The notes under the pieces: model-generated | The model's database searches: none | Told to the model about the DNA's origin: nothing | What the model saw: the letters and a program-made list of their open reading frames with translations, nothing else | Program-made: the position numbers and the translations under genes | In this document: positions 12,325 through 24,600 of the stretch, piece after piece | Layout of the letters: the number at the start of each line of letters is the position of its first letter | Position numbering within the stretch: position 1 is the stretch's first letter | DNA from: Adiantum capillus-veneris | Lineage: Eukaryota; Streptophyta; Polypodiopsida; Polypodiales; Pteridaceae | Direction: 5' to 3' | Assembly: GCA_014529385.2 (NCBI GenBank) | Contig: CM043945.1 | Coordinates: 153,329,741 to 153,389,740, forward strand | Length of the DNA stretch: 60,000 nt

Positions 12325-12586
12325 ACATCACAAATGAGTCCGAAATGTCCAAAAACCCCGAGAACGACTAGCTATATGCCTCGTTCTGACATCGAGAGAG
12401 GTCAATATGGCCGAAAAAGGCCTCCGGAGGCATTATCCTATACGATGCGAGGCCCTCTCCTCCCACCGTACCGGATAATGCCTCCGGAGGCCTTTTTCGG
12501 CCATAGCGACCTCTCCGGGTGTCAGAACGAGGCATATAGCCAGCCGTTCTCGAGGTTTTTGGGCATTTCGGACTTATCTATGATGT
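12325..12586. mobile_element. foldback / MITE-like inverted repeat
   Basis: A left arm (12325-12438) pairs with a right arm (12473-12586) over about 114 bp with only scattered mismatches around a 34-bp loop. The inner ~100 bp is the strongest part: it includes CCTCGTTCTGACA, TATGGCCGAAAAAGG and a CCTCCGGAGG palindrome in each arm. The flanks are AT-rich and give no clear target duplication. There is no coding capacity. A small foldback transposon or a hairpin-producing locus both fit. Confidence 0.75.
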
Positions 12587-12763
12587 CAAAAGCTTAAAAT
12601 AATATAGATTTTAAAAGTTACAAGTATTATTATTGTAAAAGAAAATTGAGAAATTTAGTGACTATGCTTGGGTGCAATATGCTTAATAGATCTGTATATA
12701 AAAAGAGATCTATAGTAGGCATGAAAGGTGAATCTGTGAATGCAAATAACCCACATGTCACGA

Positions 12764-12942
12764 ATGGGGTAATGAAATTCTAAAACTAACCCCCTATCCT
12801 GCTGTGCAAGCAAGGCACACTGTGGCACCAAATTGGTGTTCCAAACATGACCCACACAACATGAGGGTTGGGGTAGTGAGATTCTAAAAATACCCCCTAT
12901 CCCGTTGTGCAAGCAAGGCATAGTGTGGCACCAAATAGGCCT
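12764..12942. repeat. two-copy tandem repeat, ~104 bp
   Basis: The segment from TAATGAAATTCTAAAA through CTATCCTGCTGTGCAAGCAAGGCA to TGTGGCACCAAAT recurs about 104 bp later with a few changes. No gene is seen in the neighbouring 12587-12763. Confidence 0.75.
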
Positions 12943-13480
12943 TTTGCTAATATCTTTTTCGTATGAGAAAAACCATAGGAATCCAAATAATAAGGTCACT
13001 CGGTATTTTTTTGCATGGTATGTGCATGAAGCCAGAACGACGCGATGGGGGGGGGAGTGACAAGCTATACGATGCCCTTTTCGCGCGGTGCGGGCAAGAG
13101 CTAAAATGAAGCAACATGGGGAGTGTCAAAGCCTCTGAGCGCTTTTGCACATGATTTAGAAAAATAAGTCCAAATAATAAGGTCACTCAAGATTATTTTC
13201 CATGGTGTATGCATGGAGCGAGAATGACACGATGAGGGGGGGAGTGACAAGCTGTACGATGCCCTCTTCACGCGGTGTGGGCAAGAGCTAAAATGGCCCC
13301 AACGTGGGGAGTGTCAAAGTCTCTGAGCGCTTTTGCACACGATTTAGGAAAACCTTAGGAATCCGATTTACAAGGTGATTCAAGGTTCTTATGTGGTGTG
13401 GCCGTAGAGCTAGAACAACGTGATAGGAGGGTGACAAGCTCACATATAACAACCGCACTATGGGAAAGAGTTGGACCAAT
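12943..13480. repeat. ~190-bp tandem repeat array (left part)
   Basis: Units repeat at 12992, 13180 and 13372 (188-192 bp), each with an AAGGTCACTC-like start, a GAGTGACAAGCT block, GGGCAAGAGCTAAAA and CTCTGAGCGCTTTTGCAC. The third unit is interrupted at 13489 by the MULE and continues in register at 34159. This makes the array the insertion target. Confidence 0.85.
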
Positions 13481-13489
13481 GCAATAGGG
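13481..13489. other. target-site duplication of the MULE, left copy
   Basis: GCAATAGGG, with the identity extending to GCAATAGGGGGA, matches 34150-34158 beyond the other end of the element. Nine bases is the usual MULE duplication length. The G-run makes the exact edge ambiguous by 2-3 bases. Confidence 0.8.
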
Positions 13490-13732
13490 GGACGCGATTT
13501 GTGGGCGAGCTGTTTCTGGCGATACTCAAGTGTTACGGGGACTCCCGGGATACTCAAGATGAACACCTTCACCAAGAGGCCAAGGGCCCGTAACTTGGAG
13601 CTCACTCGCTGATAAGACTCGCATCCTATGATTTGAGTCCCTTTTGGTGGCTCGTTGATGGGTTCGTCCAGAAAACGACCCGCTTTTTAAGAATCAGGCG
13701 AGCGGATTCTCAAAAGAAGGGACAATCTACCC

Positions 13733-13788
<56 letters not shown>
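13490..13788 (+). repeat. left terminal inverted repeat of the MULE
   Basis: GTGGGCGAGCTGTTTCTGGC at 13501-13520 matches, inverted, the right end with one or two mismatches. The match resumes at 13679-13735 (GCTTTTTAAGAATCAGGCGAG) and ends in a CT run (13735-13788). A ~154-bp segment (13523-13676) splits the repeat and has no counterpart at the right end. It contains two copies of GATACTCAAG and may be a small insertion. Confidence 0.8.
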
Positions 13789-13791
<3 letters not shown>

Positions 13792-13920
13792 CCCAACTAA
13801 AATTTGATTGTCATTTCACGACCAACTTACATTCAAACAAAAAACACCGGTGAATCATTCAATATACTATTAATAAGAGAAATAGCAGTTCCTTACACAC
13901 ACAATTAGGGTCTATTTCAT

Positions 13921-16900
13921 CTAGCAAACCCCAAATCTATGAGTTCCATTGCATCCAAAGTAAATACATATGGGGGGTGATACATCATGGGTGACGTGGA
14001 GGAAAGAAGGGCGGTGGGGGGCCATATCCTCTGGGAGGAAACAAAGGTCGTGCCAACGGGGGCAGTGCACCAATGGTGGGGGAACTACTCCAAATGGCAA
14101 AAGGTGTGAACTATATGTGGGGGGGGATGTAGGTAGTGAAAGAGGCAATGGATCAACCCCGGGTGGGGCCTCAGATGTGGAGGCAATGAATGCACTGGGA
14201 GATGGTCCAATTGCACGCCATGCCAAAAATGGGGCTGTGAAAGTGGGATATGGTGCTGCTACTGCCCCGCCCTGACTGCTCAATGGTGTCGGGAACGGTG
14301 GGTCAAGCGGATGAAGCTGCTCGGACACCTGCTGCGGTTGCTCAGTTACCTGAGCTCTGACACTCCTATGAAACATCAATGTCGAGCCTAAATCGGAAGG
14401 TAGGTGCTGAGCTGGCTCCAAACAAGCACTCAAAACTACCCAATACTTCTCACAACTAATGCAATGTCTACGTAGTAGTAAACATTGTGATGGCAATGTC
14501 CCAACTCCTGCAAAACAATCCAACACAGCATCTCCCATGTTTGTGAAGGTACCTAGTAGCCATCTACATAAAAAAAGTTACCTTAAGATTTATATACCTA
14601 TAATTTTATAGGAACAATAAAAACAGCTAACAAAAAAATTCTACCACCTGGCAAACGCTGGACTCCTCTCAACACCTCTACGAAAAGGCCGGCCCATACG
14701 ATCAAGCGTCCACTGTGTGGAATCTTATCCTGGTAGCTTCTCCCACAACATGTCGTCATCTGCAAAGAAGCCACGTACATTTGCTGCAATCTCTCCATCC
14801 GCTCGATCCTACCTCGGAAGCCGGCACCCACTAGTTCTAGGGGGTGAAAAAATGGCTAGCAACAAAGTACCAACCTGCGGGGAGCAAGTAAAACATTATT
14901 TTTTGACCCATGAACATCGAAGTTACTATTCATCATCAAAACAAAAAAACAACATACCCCCTCTAAATAGTCCTGAACAGTCGTACAACTAACCAGATCC
15001 CTCTACCTTCGAAGTGACGATGGAAAGATGTTCTGCACGACATGTCGCCACAATCATGCCATCCACCAAAAGAAACTCGGATGCCAGAAGGAATGCAGCA
15101 TCCACAAGATCACTATCCCATTGGTTCCATATAGGAACCCCACCCGTGCTAGCTGCATGTGGCCTAGTGTGTAAGGGAAAGGCCATGTACACCAAACGTA
15201 CGCCACCCAATCTCAAGCTGGGGTTCATCTGCCCTGTTCCTGATAGAGAGCCCAAGAATCTACGTAGTGACTGCATAGAACTGCATGCAGTTTTTGTTAG
15301 CACTATAAGTGTGCACATAACTATGATTGTATATAAGCGTGGCTTACCTGTCATTGCACAACACATCTGGAATAGCTTTTGACAACTCTTTGGCACTAGC
15401 ATGCACTGCAAGGTGGCGTGGCTCTACATGCATATCTGTATATAGCAACATAAGATCAAATATATCTTTCAAGCAATGCTAAAGAGAACAACACAACATT
15501 AAGCATTTTCACGTACCTGGATGGTTATCTCCCACAACTCTGGCCATGTCTGATAAGTCCTCTACAGCCCTACCATGTGATGGTGAACATGGAGGGGACT
15601 CCTGGATGCCCCCCACTGGTCTGGGAGTGAAGGATAGTGTCGGTACACTGTGACTCATAGAACCAAGGCTATGAGCACTATCGCTGACTTCTACAGAATA
15701 CTCCACAACCACATGCTCGCTCTCACTGTCGCTCGAAACTACAGCCCTCTTCTTTCTCTTCCCACGTTGCTTGTCAGCTTGTTGTGCTTGCGAGTCTTTC
15801 CTTGAGGTCTGTTTCTTCCTCTCCGGTTTGTTTGATGTGTTTGGAGATAGAGCATCGTCTATCACAACCGCTTTCTTCCGTGACGCACTATGCTCCGCTA
15901 TTAATTAAAAGAAGAAGAGTTACTGAGTCCATATTCTATTGCTTCATGGCAAAGGTAAAAACTACATAGAGGCATACCTATGTATAGCTCTTCCTCTTTG
16001 GGTGGGTACTCCTTGTCTGGGTAGTCCTGCCACCAAGGACACTTGAGCCACGCTCCCTTTGGCCGCAAGTCATCTATCCACTTGTCAGGATATAAGCCCG
16101 TCTCCTCTCTCTCCGACCTGCACCATGCATCACTGGGGTTCTCGGGAATGGGAAAGACAAGAGCATCTCTCCACCATCGACAAGACAGACCACAAAGTTT
16201 TCATTTGCATAGAACAAGATTAGTGTATCCTACTACATTCTTAATTTTTCAATTAAAGATGTCGAGCCTGTACAACAAGCGTCGTGCCGTACAAGAAAAA
16301 TGGGGTTGCTCTTCGGGTTCATGTGTGGATTTGATCAGAGCACTCCACTTATTGAAGGCCTTCTCAAAGTGCTTGCGTCTGTATGTCAATAATGTGTGGG
16401 CAAGCGTGCAACCATGCCTACCTTCAGCCTTCTCATGTTGGATAGCAACATCATGATTCTCGGCCTCCATTTTCTCGGCCATCTCAAGCACTCTCCTGCA
16501 GCAGCAAATAATAAGTCACAAGTTACACAACAAACTGCTATCTGGTGCAAATGTTTGAGAAATCTAACCTTTCCAACCGCCACCAGTAGACGTGATATCA
16601 AAGCCACTGGATCCAGGCCTTCTCCATCAAACCGATGCCCTTCTCCTTCAAGGATGCATCATCGGCTTGGAGCAAATCAAGCAATCGGCACTTCCTATCA
16701 AAGGAAACGCGAGACTTATTTTTTATTGTTACATAATAAAAAAAGAAATATATCCAATGATTTAAACGACTATTACTTACTCTGTTGGGCTAATGTGTGC
16801 GCACGCTACCTCTGCCACTCTCGAGGGTGTCATTTTCGTGGTCTTCTCACCCCAACTAGTAAATGAAATACATTTTTGGAAAAAATCGCTGCCATTTTCT

Positions 16901-18173
16901 GGATTTGCAATGGTGGCTATCTCTAGCCCTTTGCGCGTAAAGTATTGCTCCGTTTGAGAAAGCGCTAGATTGATGCTTTCCTCGTAAGCGTCAGGTGCCA
17001 ACTCGTAGTCAAAACTCCCTTTTGATGGCAGCCCTTCCGTTTTACTACTAAACATATGATCGAACTCTTCCTATTATTTTCAAAAGACTCAATCAAAATA
17101 CAAATAATAAAATTTCGTAATCAAAACATATTCTCATATACAATTGGTTTGAAGTATAGCTTCCAAAGTAGTTGCGCAAGGACAGCCATTGGAAATTTTA
17201 GCCACTTAGACTTATTTGGACCTCTAAGATTCAAAGCCCTTTCCGCTGCCAAACGCGCTCTTTCGGGGAATTTTTGCAGAAGTGATGTAGGGTCCGCCAA
17301 CCCTAGCTTTCTCATCATGAAAATATCATGAACAGTCGTATGAGGCACTGAAGCGCTCATGGCCCTGTTTAACAATCGATTGTAATTTATATAGTTTACA
17401 AATAAGATGCATTTACATTAGCGAAAAAATAAAAGGGCTCACCTATTGATCATACCCAAAACCAATAGAAACTCCGCTACCTCATGTGGCTGAAAGACAA
17501 CTAGAATGCACTCCACCTTTGGCGCTTTCTCAATTGGAATGTCATTCTCGTTCATCCACCGCATCCATGCCTCCAATCGAAGATTACCATCCCAAACCAC
17601 AAAGTACCTCTCGACCATGTGACTAAGCTCCGGGATTTGGCGAAGCTCTTCATCCAAATCATATGACATTGCAAGATCCCTCGCAGCGTGACCACGATGA
17701 GTAAATTGTTTGTGATCCTCCCCAGGAATTCGTTCACTAACAATAAATCTTACCATCGTTGGTTGGTAGCTTTTATTTGCAATAGATATTTGCAAATCGT
17801 TCACATGGTCATCATGCGTGCGGATGGCGGGGTTTGAGAGAAGTCGACAAAGAGGCAATCGTGGAAGTTTCCCATCGTATGGTACTCTGTGAGAATCCAC
17901 CCAACCCAAAGAAATGTGTTTGTCGACAACATTTCCAAACACTTCGTCTTTGACATTCTCAATAGCGGTACCTGTTTCCACAAGATGACTGGGTCCGGCG
18001 CTTGATTGTGATGTTCCAGCCACTCCAGTTACAATGGATACAATACGATCCAAAGAACTGAATGCCTGAGATTGTTGGGTATCCTGTGTGCCTAACAGAG
18101 GTACTTCTTGTGAGGTAGTAACATCCACCTCATCAATTGCACCAGTATTTTTTGTTTGGTTTCTTGTTCTCAT
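13921..18173 (-). pseudogene. multi-exon N4/N6 DNA methyltransferase-like gene (MULE cargo)
   Basis: Exons inferred from coding frame and GT-AG sites with matching phase: 18173-17443, 17364-17142, 17070-16781, 16694-16569, 16495-~16262, ~16200-15978, 15897-15517, 15435-15348, 15280-14994, 14874-14648 and 14563-13921, about 1,150 codons. The start is the ATG at 18173, because a TATA box (CTTTATAAAG, 18341-18350) lies 170 bp upstream. Exon 7 encodes a basic, serine-rich stretch (KRKKRAVVSSDSESE), a likely nuclear signal. Exon 9 looks like a Rossmann-type motif IV region (RLVYMAFPLHTRP, then GMIVATCRAEHLS) without a DPPY/DPPW box. Exon 11 has the SAM-binding motif I (GDAVLDCFAGVGT) and an acidic SCEKY, then a proline-rich tail. 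This is the IV-then-I order of beta-class N4/N6 methylases. Lesions: TGA at 16600-16598, and a frameshift plus TAA (14727-14725) in exon 10. The exon 5/6 junction is unresolved. Confidence 0.7.
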
Positions 18174-18340
18174 GCTTGCAAGAAAGAAGAATAATTTATA
18201 AGAAATAGATATAGGATGATTTATGAGAATTTGTAGGTTGGAAGTTTGAGATGTGAACTTGAGAGAGAGAGAGAGAGAGACAGAGAGCTCTGTGTAGCAT
18301 AAGAGAATAGAGAAGAAGAAAAATGAAGAAGAGAAGGTCA

Positions 18341-18350
18341 CTTTATAAAG
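18341..18350 (-). promoter_or_regulatory. TATA box of the methyltransferase-like gene
   Basis: CTTTATAAAG lies about 170 bp upstream of the chosen ATG, followed by a leader with a GA/CT run (18262-18283). It also argues against an upstream in-frame start at 18341, which would overlap the box. Confidence 0.5.
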
Positions 18351-18394
18351 ATTTTAATTTTTTATTAATTTTAATTTTAATTTTAATTTTTTTA

Positions 18395-18780
18395 TGATTG
18401 TGTGTGTGAGAGAAAGGAATGTGTGTGTGTGTGTGTTTTGCCATGTCCGTGCGTGTGTGCGTGTATACGTGTGCTTTTGTGTGTATGTGCAGCGTGTGTG
18501 TGTGTGTATGTGTATGTGCAGCGTGTGTGCGTGTGTGTGTGTGCAACGTGTGTGTGTGCACGTGCACGTGCGTGTGTACGTGTGTGTGTGTGTGCAAACA
18601 CACACGCTGCACGCACGCGCACGTGTGTGTGCGCCACACACACACACGCTGCACTGAGGCGCGTGTGTGTGGTGCACACACGAACGCGAATGTGTGTGTG
18701 TGTACACACACACACGCCCGTGTGTGTGTGTGCGTTTAAGTTTGTGTGTGTGTTCACACACACACACACACACACACACA
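18395..18780. repeat. TG/CA microsatellite tract
   Basis: About 385 bp of interrupted GTGTGT and ACACAC runs with ACGTGCACGT palindromes. All frames are open because of the composition, so the ORFs here are meaningless. The Tat-type element is inserted at the end of the tract. Before that insertion the tract continued directly into 28646-28690. Confidence 0.95.
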
Positions 18781-20251
18781 TGATGCATGGTTTTTAGGAC
18801 CCCTTCTGAAGATGCAATAAAGGCACAGTCAGTTGTTGGGGAGATGAGGATACTCTAGTCCAAGGGGTTGTAGGCCATGGACAGAAGATACGTGGGAACG
18901 AGCTCTTATGCATGCCTACAACCTCTATCTTACAGAATAGCCCATTCTAGGTGTGAATTTCTAGTGAAATTTACATGAGGATGTTCGTGTGGACTCACAG
19001 CACAGCATACTCCGTTTTCACTTTTTTACCGACAGTAAATATTTTTTACCACAGTAAATATTTTTCACCTACATGGTAAATACAAATCACTTTTTACCTG
19101 CAGTAAAGTTTTTCACCCATGGTAAATATTTTTTACTGCACCATAAGTATTTGGTAGGTAACAGTTCACTGTTACTAGAAGCAGTGATTGGGCATCAACA
19201 ATGCAGTTACAGGAGGAGAAAAGGAGAAAATCTTATGGTAAAGGTGAGTCAACAGGGATAAAGACTTTTGAGTTGAAAAGAGACATGGTGATTTTTTCAA
19301 AGAACACATGTCAAAAGAAGCCATGGTTGAGGATTTTTTGAGAATTTGATATTCAAGAGGACCCAGCTGCCACCCCCCCCCCCCGCGCAGGTCCCCCCTG
19401 ACATGTGCAGAACCTCCAGTTTCAACAGCCACCTCACCTGCTCTTAAATGCTGGTCAAGGCCTTATCCCCATGTGTCACAATAAAAAAAAATCAGCATTT
19501 ATCCTCCCCTCTCACATCACTCTAGAGAATATCTTGATGATGACATATCAGGTGACCTGAATCTGTTGACCACCCTAAGCAAAAAGTAACCCCAATCAAC
19601 GGATTTAAGCATGTTTATCCCTAATCCTAAACCCTCTCAGAAACCTATATAAGGAGGCCTTCTCTCACTCAAAACCAACACTTCACCCACTTCACCAAGC
19701 AACGAAGCTATGACGACCTTGATCACAACGAGGAGCTGTGGATGGAGCTCTACTCTCTCTCCCTCTCTCTCTCTCCCTCTAGTATGCTACATTACTAGCC
19801 CTAAAACCTAAATAAGGAGTCTTCTCTCATGCTCCATGGCCACCATCCTCGCCATCATTCTCTAAGGTATTGATGTGTTGCTAGTAGGATCATACCTACT
19901 TGCTGGGTTGATTGTTTTTGACAAGGGATTATGCCATCCTTGGCTTGCTTCTCTATATCCTTGTTATGTATGATCAGATGCCGTTGTATTGTTAACGTGA
20001 TGTCTTGTGTATATATATGCTACATAAGGTCCCTAAGCTTCGCTTCTATGTGTTTTGCCATATGTTTTGATGTCATCATAATGCCAGAAGTCTCACTTGC
20101 CTATGTGCACTATGTGTGAGGTCCCTAAACCTCTTAATTTAGGGTGGTGCCCCCTTTGTTTTGTTCTTTGCTTGTTTGCATGAGGCGTGGTTTGTGGAGT
20201 GTGAACGAGTACAGAGGCCACCCGATTGCACTGCTCTTTTTCCCGCTATCA
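18781..20251 (+). repeat. 5' LTR of the Tat-type element
   Basis: Near-identical to 27161-28645. A TATA box (CTATATAAGG) sits at 19645-19654. A block of TTTTTACC/CAGTAAATA repeats lies at 19020-19150 and a C-run at 19374-19384. ORFs inside are shared with the other LTR and show no protein-like features. Confidence 0.95.
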
Positions 20252-20254
20252 TTT

Positions 20255-20271
20255 TGGTGCCCCCACTGAGG
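20255..20271 (+). other. primer binding site of the Tat-type element
   Basis: TGGTGCCCCCACTGAGG lies three bases after the LTR end and starts with the TGG that pairs with a tRNA CCA end. I could not assign the tRNA. Confidence 0.65.
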
Positions 20272-20323
20272 AGGGCTACACAGACCTTCAGTCCACAAGC
20301 AATGAAGATGTGCAATCTACAAC

Positions 20324-21292
20324 ATGGACGAATGGCGTGAGGAGTTTGCAAATTGGAGAACAGAAGAGGAGGAGGCTTTAGAGGCCTTAAAAGCTTTCAT
20401 CGAGGTCTTGTTACCAGGTTGCAGTGTCATTGAAATTCAAGAAGTAAGTTCTTCTACATGCCTTGTTCGTGATCGTCACCAACGAAGGAGAGTGAGAACA
20501 AGAGCTTGATATACCTCTCCTCTCAACCTATGAGTGCTCCAGAAACCTCCAACGCACACGAGCTTGAAATATTCTACATCAACATACACGAAGGTACTGT
20601 GACACACATTAAGGGAAGAGAAAGCATCACCAGACCTCTCTTTCCTGAGGAGCCGACTAAGAGGAGGAAGATCACCTCTACACCTAAGTGGCCCAAGGCC
20701 GCAGCGCGTGCTCAAGCGTAAGGTAACATTTGGCTTAATCTCATTAATAAGGGATTACATGACCACTACAGGCAAGAAAAAGGCTAATGAGCAACCAACC
20801 TTAACCTCCAACTTGCAACCACGACTCTCACCCCTAAATCCTCCTGAAGCAAAGAGGCGAAGGCTTGCCTACAAGATTTCCGCCCGTCTGCGAGTGCTCC
20901 CAGTGCACTTTGTGAATCCAGACACCACCAATCCCAAGCCAACCTCCGGTCCGCGTGAAGATCACTTTGGATATTGTCCAAAGTTCTTTGGAGACCGGGT
21001 GAAAAGCCTCCCTGCCCTACCTTTGCTGGTAATTTTCAAGAAGTTATCTCAATCTAAGGAAACTATCTTAGTTGATGATGTGCTGCACATTAATGGTGTC
21101 ACTTTCATTCGTCATGCTGATTATGGTAATAGCATCCAATTGTTGCTTGCTAAAAGGCTCAGCATTGTACAAAGTGTTGCCATCATGCCTTACGTCTTCA
21201 CAGATGCATCAGGAAGAGTCGAAGTGATCCGAGGTGCTGACCTTCTGTGGCTGATCAGGCTCATTGGTCCCAAGGTGGTGCAACTAAGCTAG
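20324..21292 (+). pseudogene. upstream ORF region before gag, unknown function
   Basis: Three overlapping open stretches (20324-20509, 20506-20721, 20708-21292) alternate between two frames and look like one broken protein of about 300 aa. They begin MDEWREEFANWRTEEEEALE, continue with EEPTKRRKI and EAKRRRLAYKI basic patches, and end in a more globular segment (PYVFTDASGRVEVIRGADL). Some Tat-lineage elements (Ogre) carry an extra ORF before gag, so position supports a real gene. I recognise no domain. A short further open stretch (21297-21536) is of uncertain status. Confidence 0.5.
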
Positions 21293-21609
21293 GCTCTTGT
21301 GTGTAAGTATGGATACCAATAATGAGAATGATGATCCTCGCATGTTTCCTTTCCATTTTGTGCGTCATATCCGTGTGAATATTTGTATTGATAGAAAAAT
21401 CTTTTATCAGCAAAGAATAGCCCTGTTGTTTGGAGCCGAGAGACTTGGGGAAATCTTGCGCTCTCCTCATCTTGTCATTCTACCCTTACTAGACTATTAC
21501 CATTCCTTTGATGTGTCGATCTTCATCCTATTTTGAGCTAAGTTGTGCTAAAGCTCCAAATTGTAATTACCATACTCTATTTTAAAATAAATTGGAGCTG
21601 TTTGTGTAA

Positions 21610-24600
21610 TTGTTTACTCTCTCACTTATGGACTTCCCTAATTTTTATGGTAAGCCTGGGGAGGTTGTTCCAGACTTTTTGGATAATTTGGAAATGGCCT
21701 TTCTGGTATCGGAAAGGGATGACGAAGCTACTAAGTTAAGGACCTTTCCTTTGGTCTTGAGGGAAGGTGCAAAATTATGGTATCAAACTTTGGCACCTGA
21801 AGAAAGAAGAGACTGGGAGTCCTTAAAGATGGCCTTCATCTAAGAATTTCTCCGCCATGAGCCTCCAGAGGAGATATGGAGACAGCTCTTAGAGCTACGC
21901 CAAACATCACCCAATGACTATAGAAGCTATGAAGGAAAGTTTTCCAACCTGTGGGAGAAATGGTGTGCATCACTATGTGAAGGAGAAAGGGCACCAGAAT
22001 GCCTAAAGAAGGACTATTTCCTGGCAGGGCTTTACCCCATCCTTCGAGAAAAGGAAAAAGGTAAATTCCCAGATACCTTTGATAAAGCTATGACTTATGC
22101 AAGGGAGAAGGATAGGAAGTTAAAATTCCAAGCTCAACTACAAGGGGGAATGGAGCCTCCACCGTTAGCTCAACCTACGGCAAGGGTAGTAGCAGGGACA
22201 GGGGCAACAGACCAAGAGTCCTCTCAACAAGAATTACTTCAACAAATCACCAATCAACTAGAGAGCCTGTCCATCAATCTGGTTCAAGGTGTAAGGGCTC
22301 CCCAGCCAGGAAATGAACGAAATAGACAAGAAGGACAAAGGCAAGCACGTGAGTACATTTGCTACAACTGTGGAGAGGTAGGTCACGGCATGTATTATTG
22401 CCCCCATCCACGACGCTATCAAGGAAATGGTAATCAAAGACGGTCTCCTCGCCAGCAAGTCACTCCTCCTCGAGCTAGGCCACTAAATGGACAAAATGCA
22501 CACGTGGCTCCACCAATCCAAATATTGAGACCCCCTCCTCCACCACCACAAGCACCAACAGAGATCCCTCCACTACCATCGGGAGGGGAGGACAGGGCTG
22601 TCTCTGTCATAAGTCTTGACAATGGTAAGGATAAAGGGAAAGAAAAAATGGAGGAAGCTGTTGCCATGCCAATAAAGAGAGTTAGGAGACAAAGAACTGA
22701 TGAAATGGAAGCTTCAGAGCCGGATAAAGGGAATGAGGGTTCCTCCCAAGTGATAGGAGACAAGAAAAGGAAGAGTAGGTCAAGGAGGCACATAGGAGTA
22801 GAAGACTTTCCACTTGGGGTAGGATCCATACCTTACGACCTGGTAGCAGATGTGAGTAAGCAAGGACCAAAGATTTCATGGCAGCAACTCCTCCACCTTT
22901 CCCCAAAGATGCGTAGAACCTGGTCTACGATGGTCAGCACCAGGAGGGCTAAGGCAAAGTCAGTTGGGTCTATTAGTGCAAGAGGCATGAAGGATATCGT
23001 GCCAGTCATTGATGCAAAGATTAAGAGTCAGCGAGTCTCCAATGTGTACGTAGATGGTGGAGCCGAGATTTGTGTTATGACAGAGAAATTAATGCACAGG
23101 TTGGGTTTGGAAGTAAACGAGCAAACTTCCTTACAAGCTAAGATGGCAAATAATGTAAGGGTGGCTTGTGTGGGAAAGGTTAATGGAGTGAAGGTTTCAG
23201 CTTTTGGTGTTGCAATCTCAATTGATGCTTATGTGATCCCAACTAAGGGGGAGGGCTATCCGCTAATCCTTGGAAGACCTTGGCTTATGGCTATGAAAGC
23301 TAGGCAAGATTGGGAGACAGGTTCCCTTGAGTTGCGACCAAATCATAAGGTAGGTGGCAAGCAACAAAAAATTGTGTATGACATGAAGCAGGGTAGACAA
23401 CAAGACCTAGAGATGGAGACTTCTATGGATGAATGGAGCACAAGCAGCTGCTCTTCATCTGAGGATGAGTCATCTGAGGAGGATGCTAGCTCTTTGGAAG
23501 TCATGGGTATAATACTGCGAAACCCAGAAGGAGAAGGTGGTCAAGACTCTCTAAACAAGGAAGAAGCCACAGGCTTAGAGGAGATGCTAGCTAAGGACCT
23601 ACTAGAAGAAGAGAGAGAACCCTATTTTCAGGTACTAAAGAAGCATGCTGGCCTCTTTATAACTAATTACGAGCACATTAAAGGAGTGACGGTAACCCAA
23701 CACCATATCCAATTAAAGGAAGGTGCCAAACCAGTGGTGCAAAGGCTAAGGAGATTAGGGCTAGTGCAACAAGATGCACTCTTAAAAGAAGTAAAAAGAT
23801 TACTCAAGGCAGGATTTATCTACCCAGTGGAAGATTCTGAGTGGGTGTCTCCAGTTGTGGTAGCACCAAAGAAAAATGGGAAGTGGAGGGTATGTGTGGA
23901 TTACAAGCCTCTAAACGCAGCCACAAAAAGGGACCATTTTCCTTTGCCTTTTCAAGATGAAATACTAAATGAAGTGGCTGGTCATGAAAGGTACACAGTG
24001 TGTGATGGGTACTCAGGCTACTTCCAAATCAGAATTGCAGATGAAGACCAAAGAAAGACTACCTTCATAACACCTTGGGGGTGTTTTGCTTATAGAGTTA
24101 TGCCTTTTGGTTTAACTAATGCCCCAGCTACTTTCCAGAGGTTTATGAACTTGGTGTTTCAACCTTACTTTGGTAAGTCCATACGAGTCTTCATTGATGA
24201 TTTTTGCATTTACAGCTCTAGGGAAGTACATCTGTCCAAGGTTGATGAAGGTTTCACCCGTCTGGTCCAATTGGGTGGGCAATTGAATAAAGACAAGTTC
24301 CACATAGGTGAGAGCAAGGTCACTCTACTAGGCCATGTTGTGTCTCAAGATGGTATTGAGGCTGACCCTGAAAAGGTAAAGACATTGTTAGCTTTACCTA
24401 CTCCTTCAAACGTGAAGCAACTAGTCTCCTTCATTCAAAAGGTTCGCTACATGGGACGATTGATACATCTCCTTTCTCAGGCAATCTATCCTTTGCAGCA
24501 GCTCACTAAACACACTACATCGACATGGAGTGAGGAGGGTGAAAGGTGCTTTCAAGAAGTTAAAACCATTTTGAGCTCATTGCCTGTCGTCCTACAACCC

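Noticed and set aside
16200-16262. Alternative frame for exon 6 starting after TAG|GATACACTAATC
   Set aside because: It gives a plausible short peptide but runs into a stop; the frame with PWWQDYPDKEYPP continues to a good donor. The exon 5/6 junction is left open.
17439-18341. Start of the methyltransferase-like gene at 18341 instead of 18173
   Set aside because: The upstream part encodes a low-complexity stretch read from a CT run and overlaps a likely TATA box.
18392-18797. Long overlapping ORFs on both strands in the TG/CA tract
   Set aside because: Pure composition effect; the peptides are Cys/Val or His/Thr runs.
19615-19635. CCTAATCCTAAACCCT as telomeric repeat
   Set aside because: Single degenerate telo-box-like motif next to the LTR TATA, present in both LTRs; not an array.
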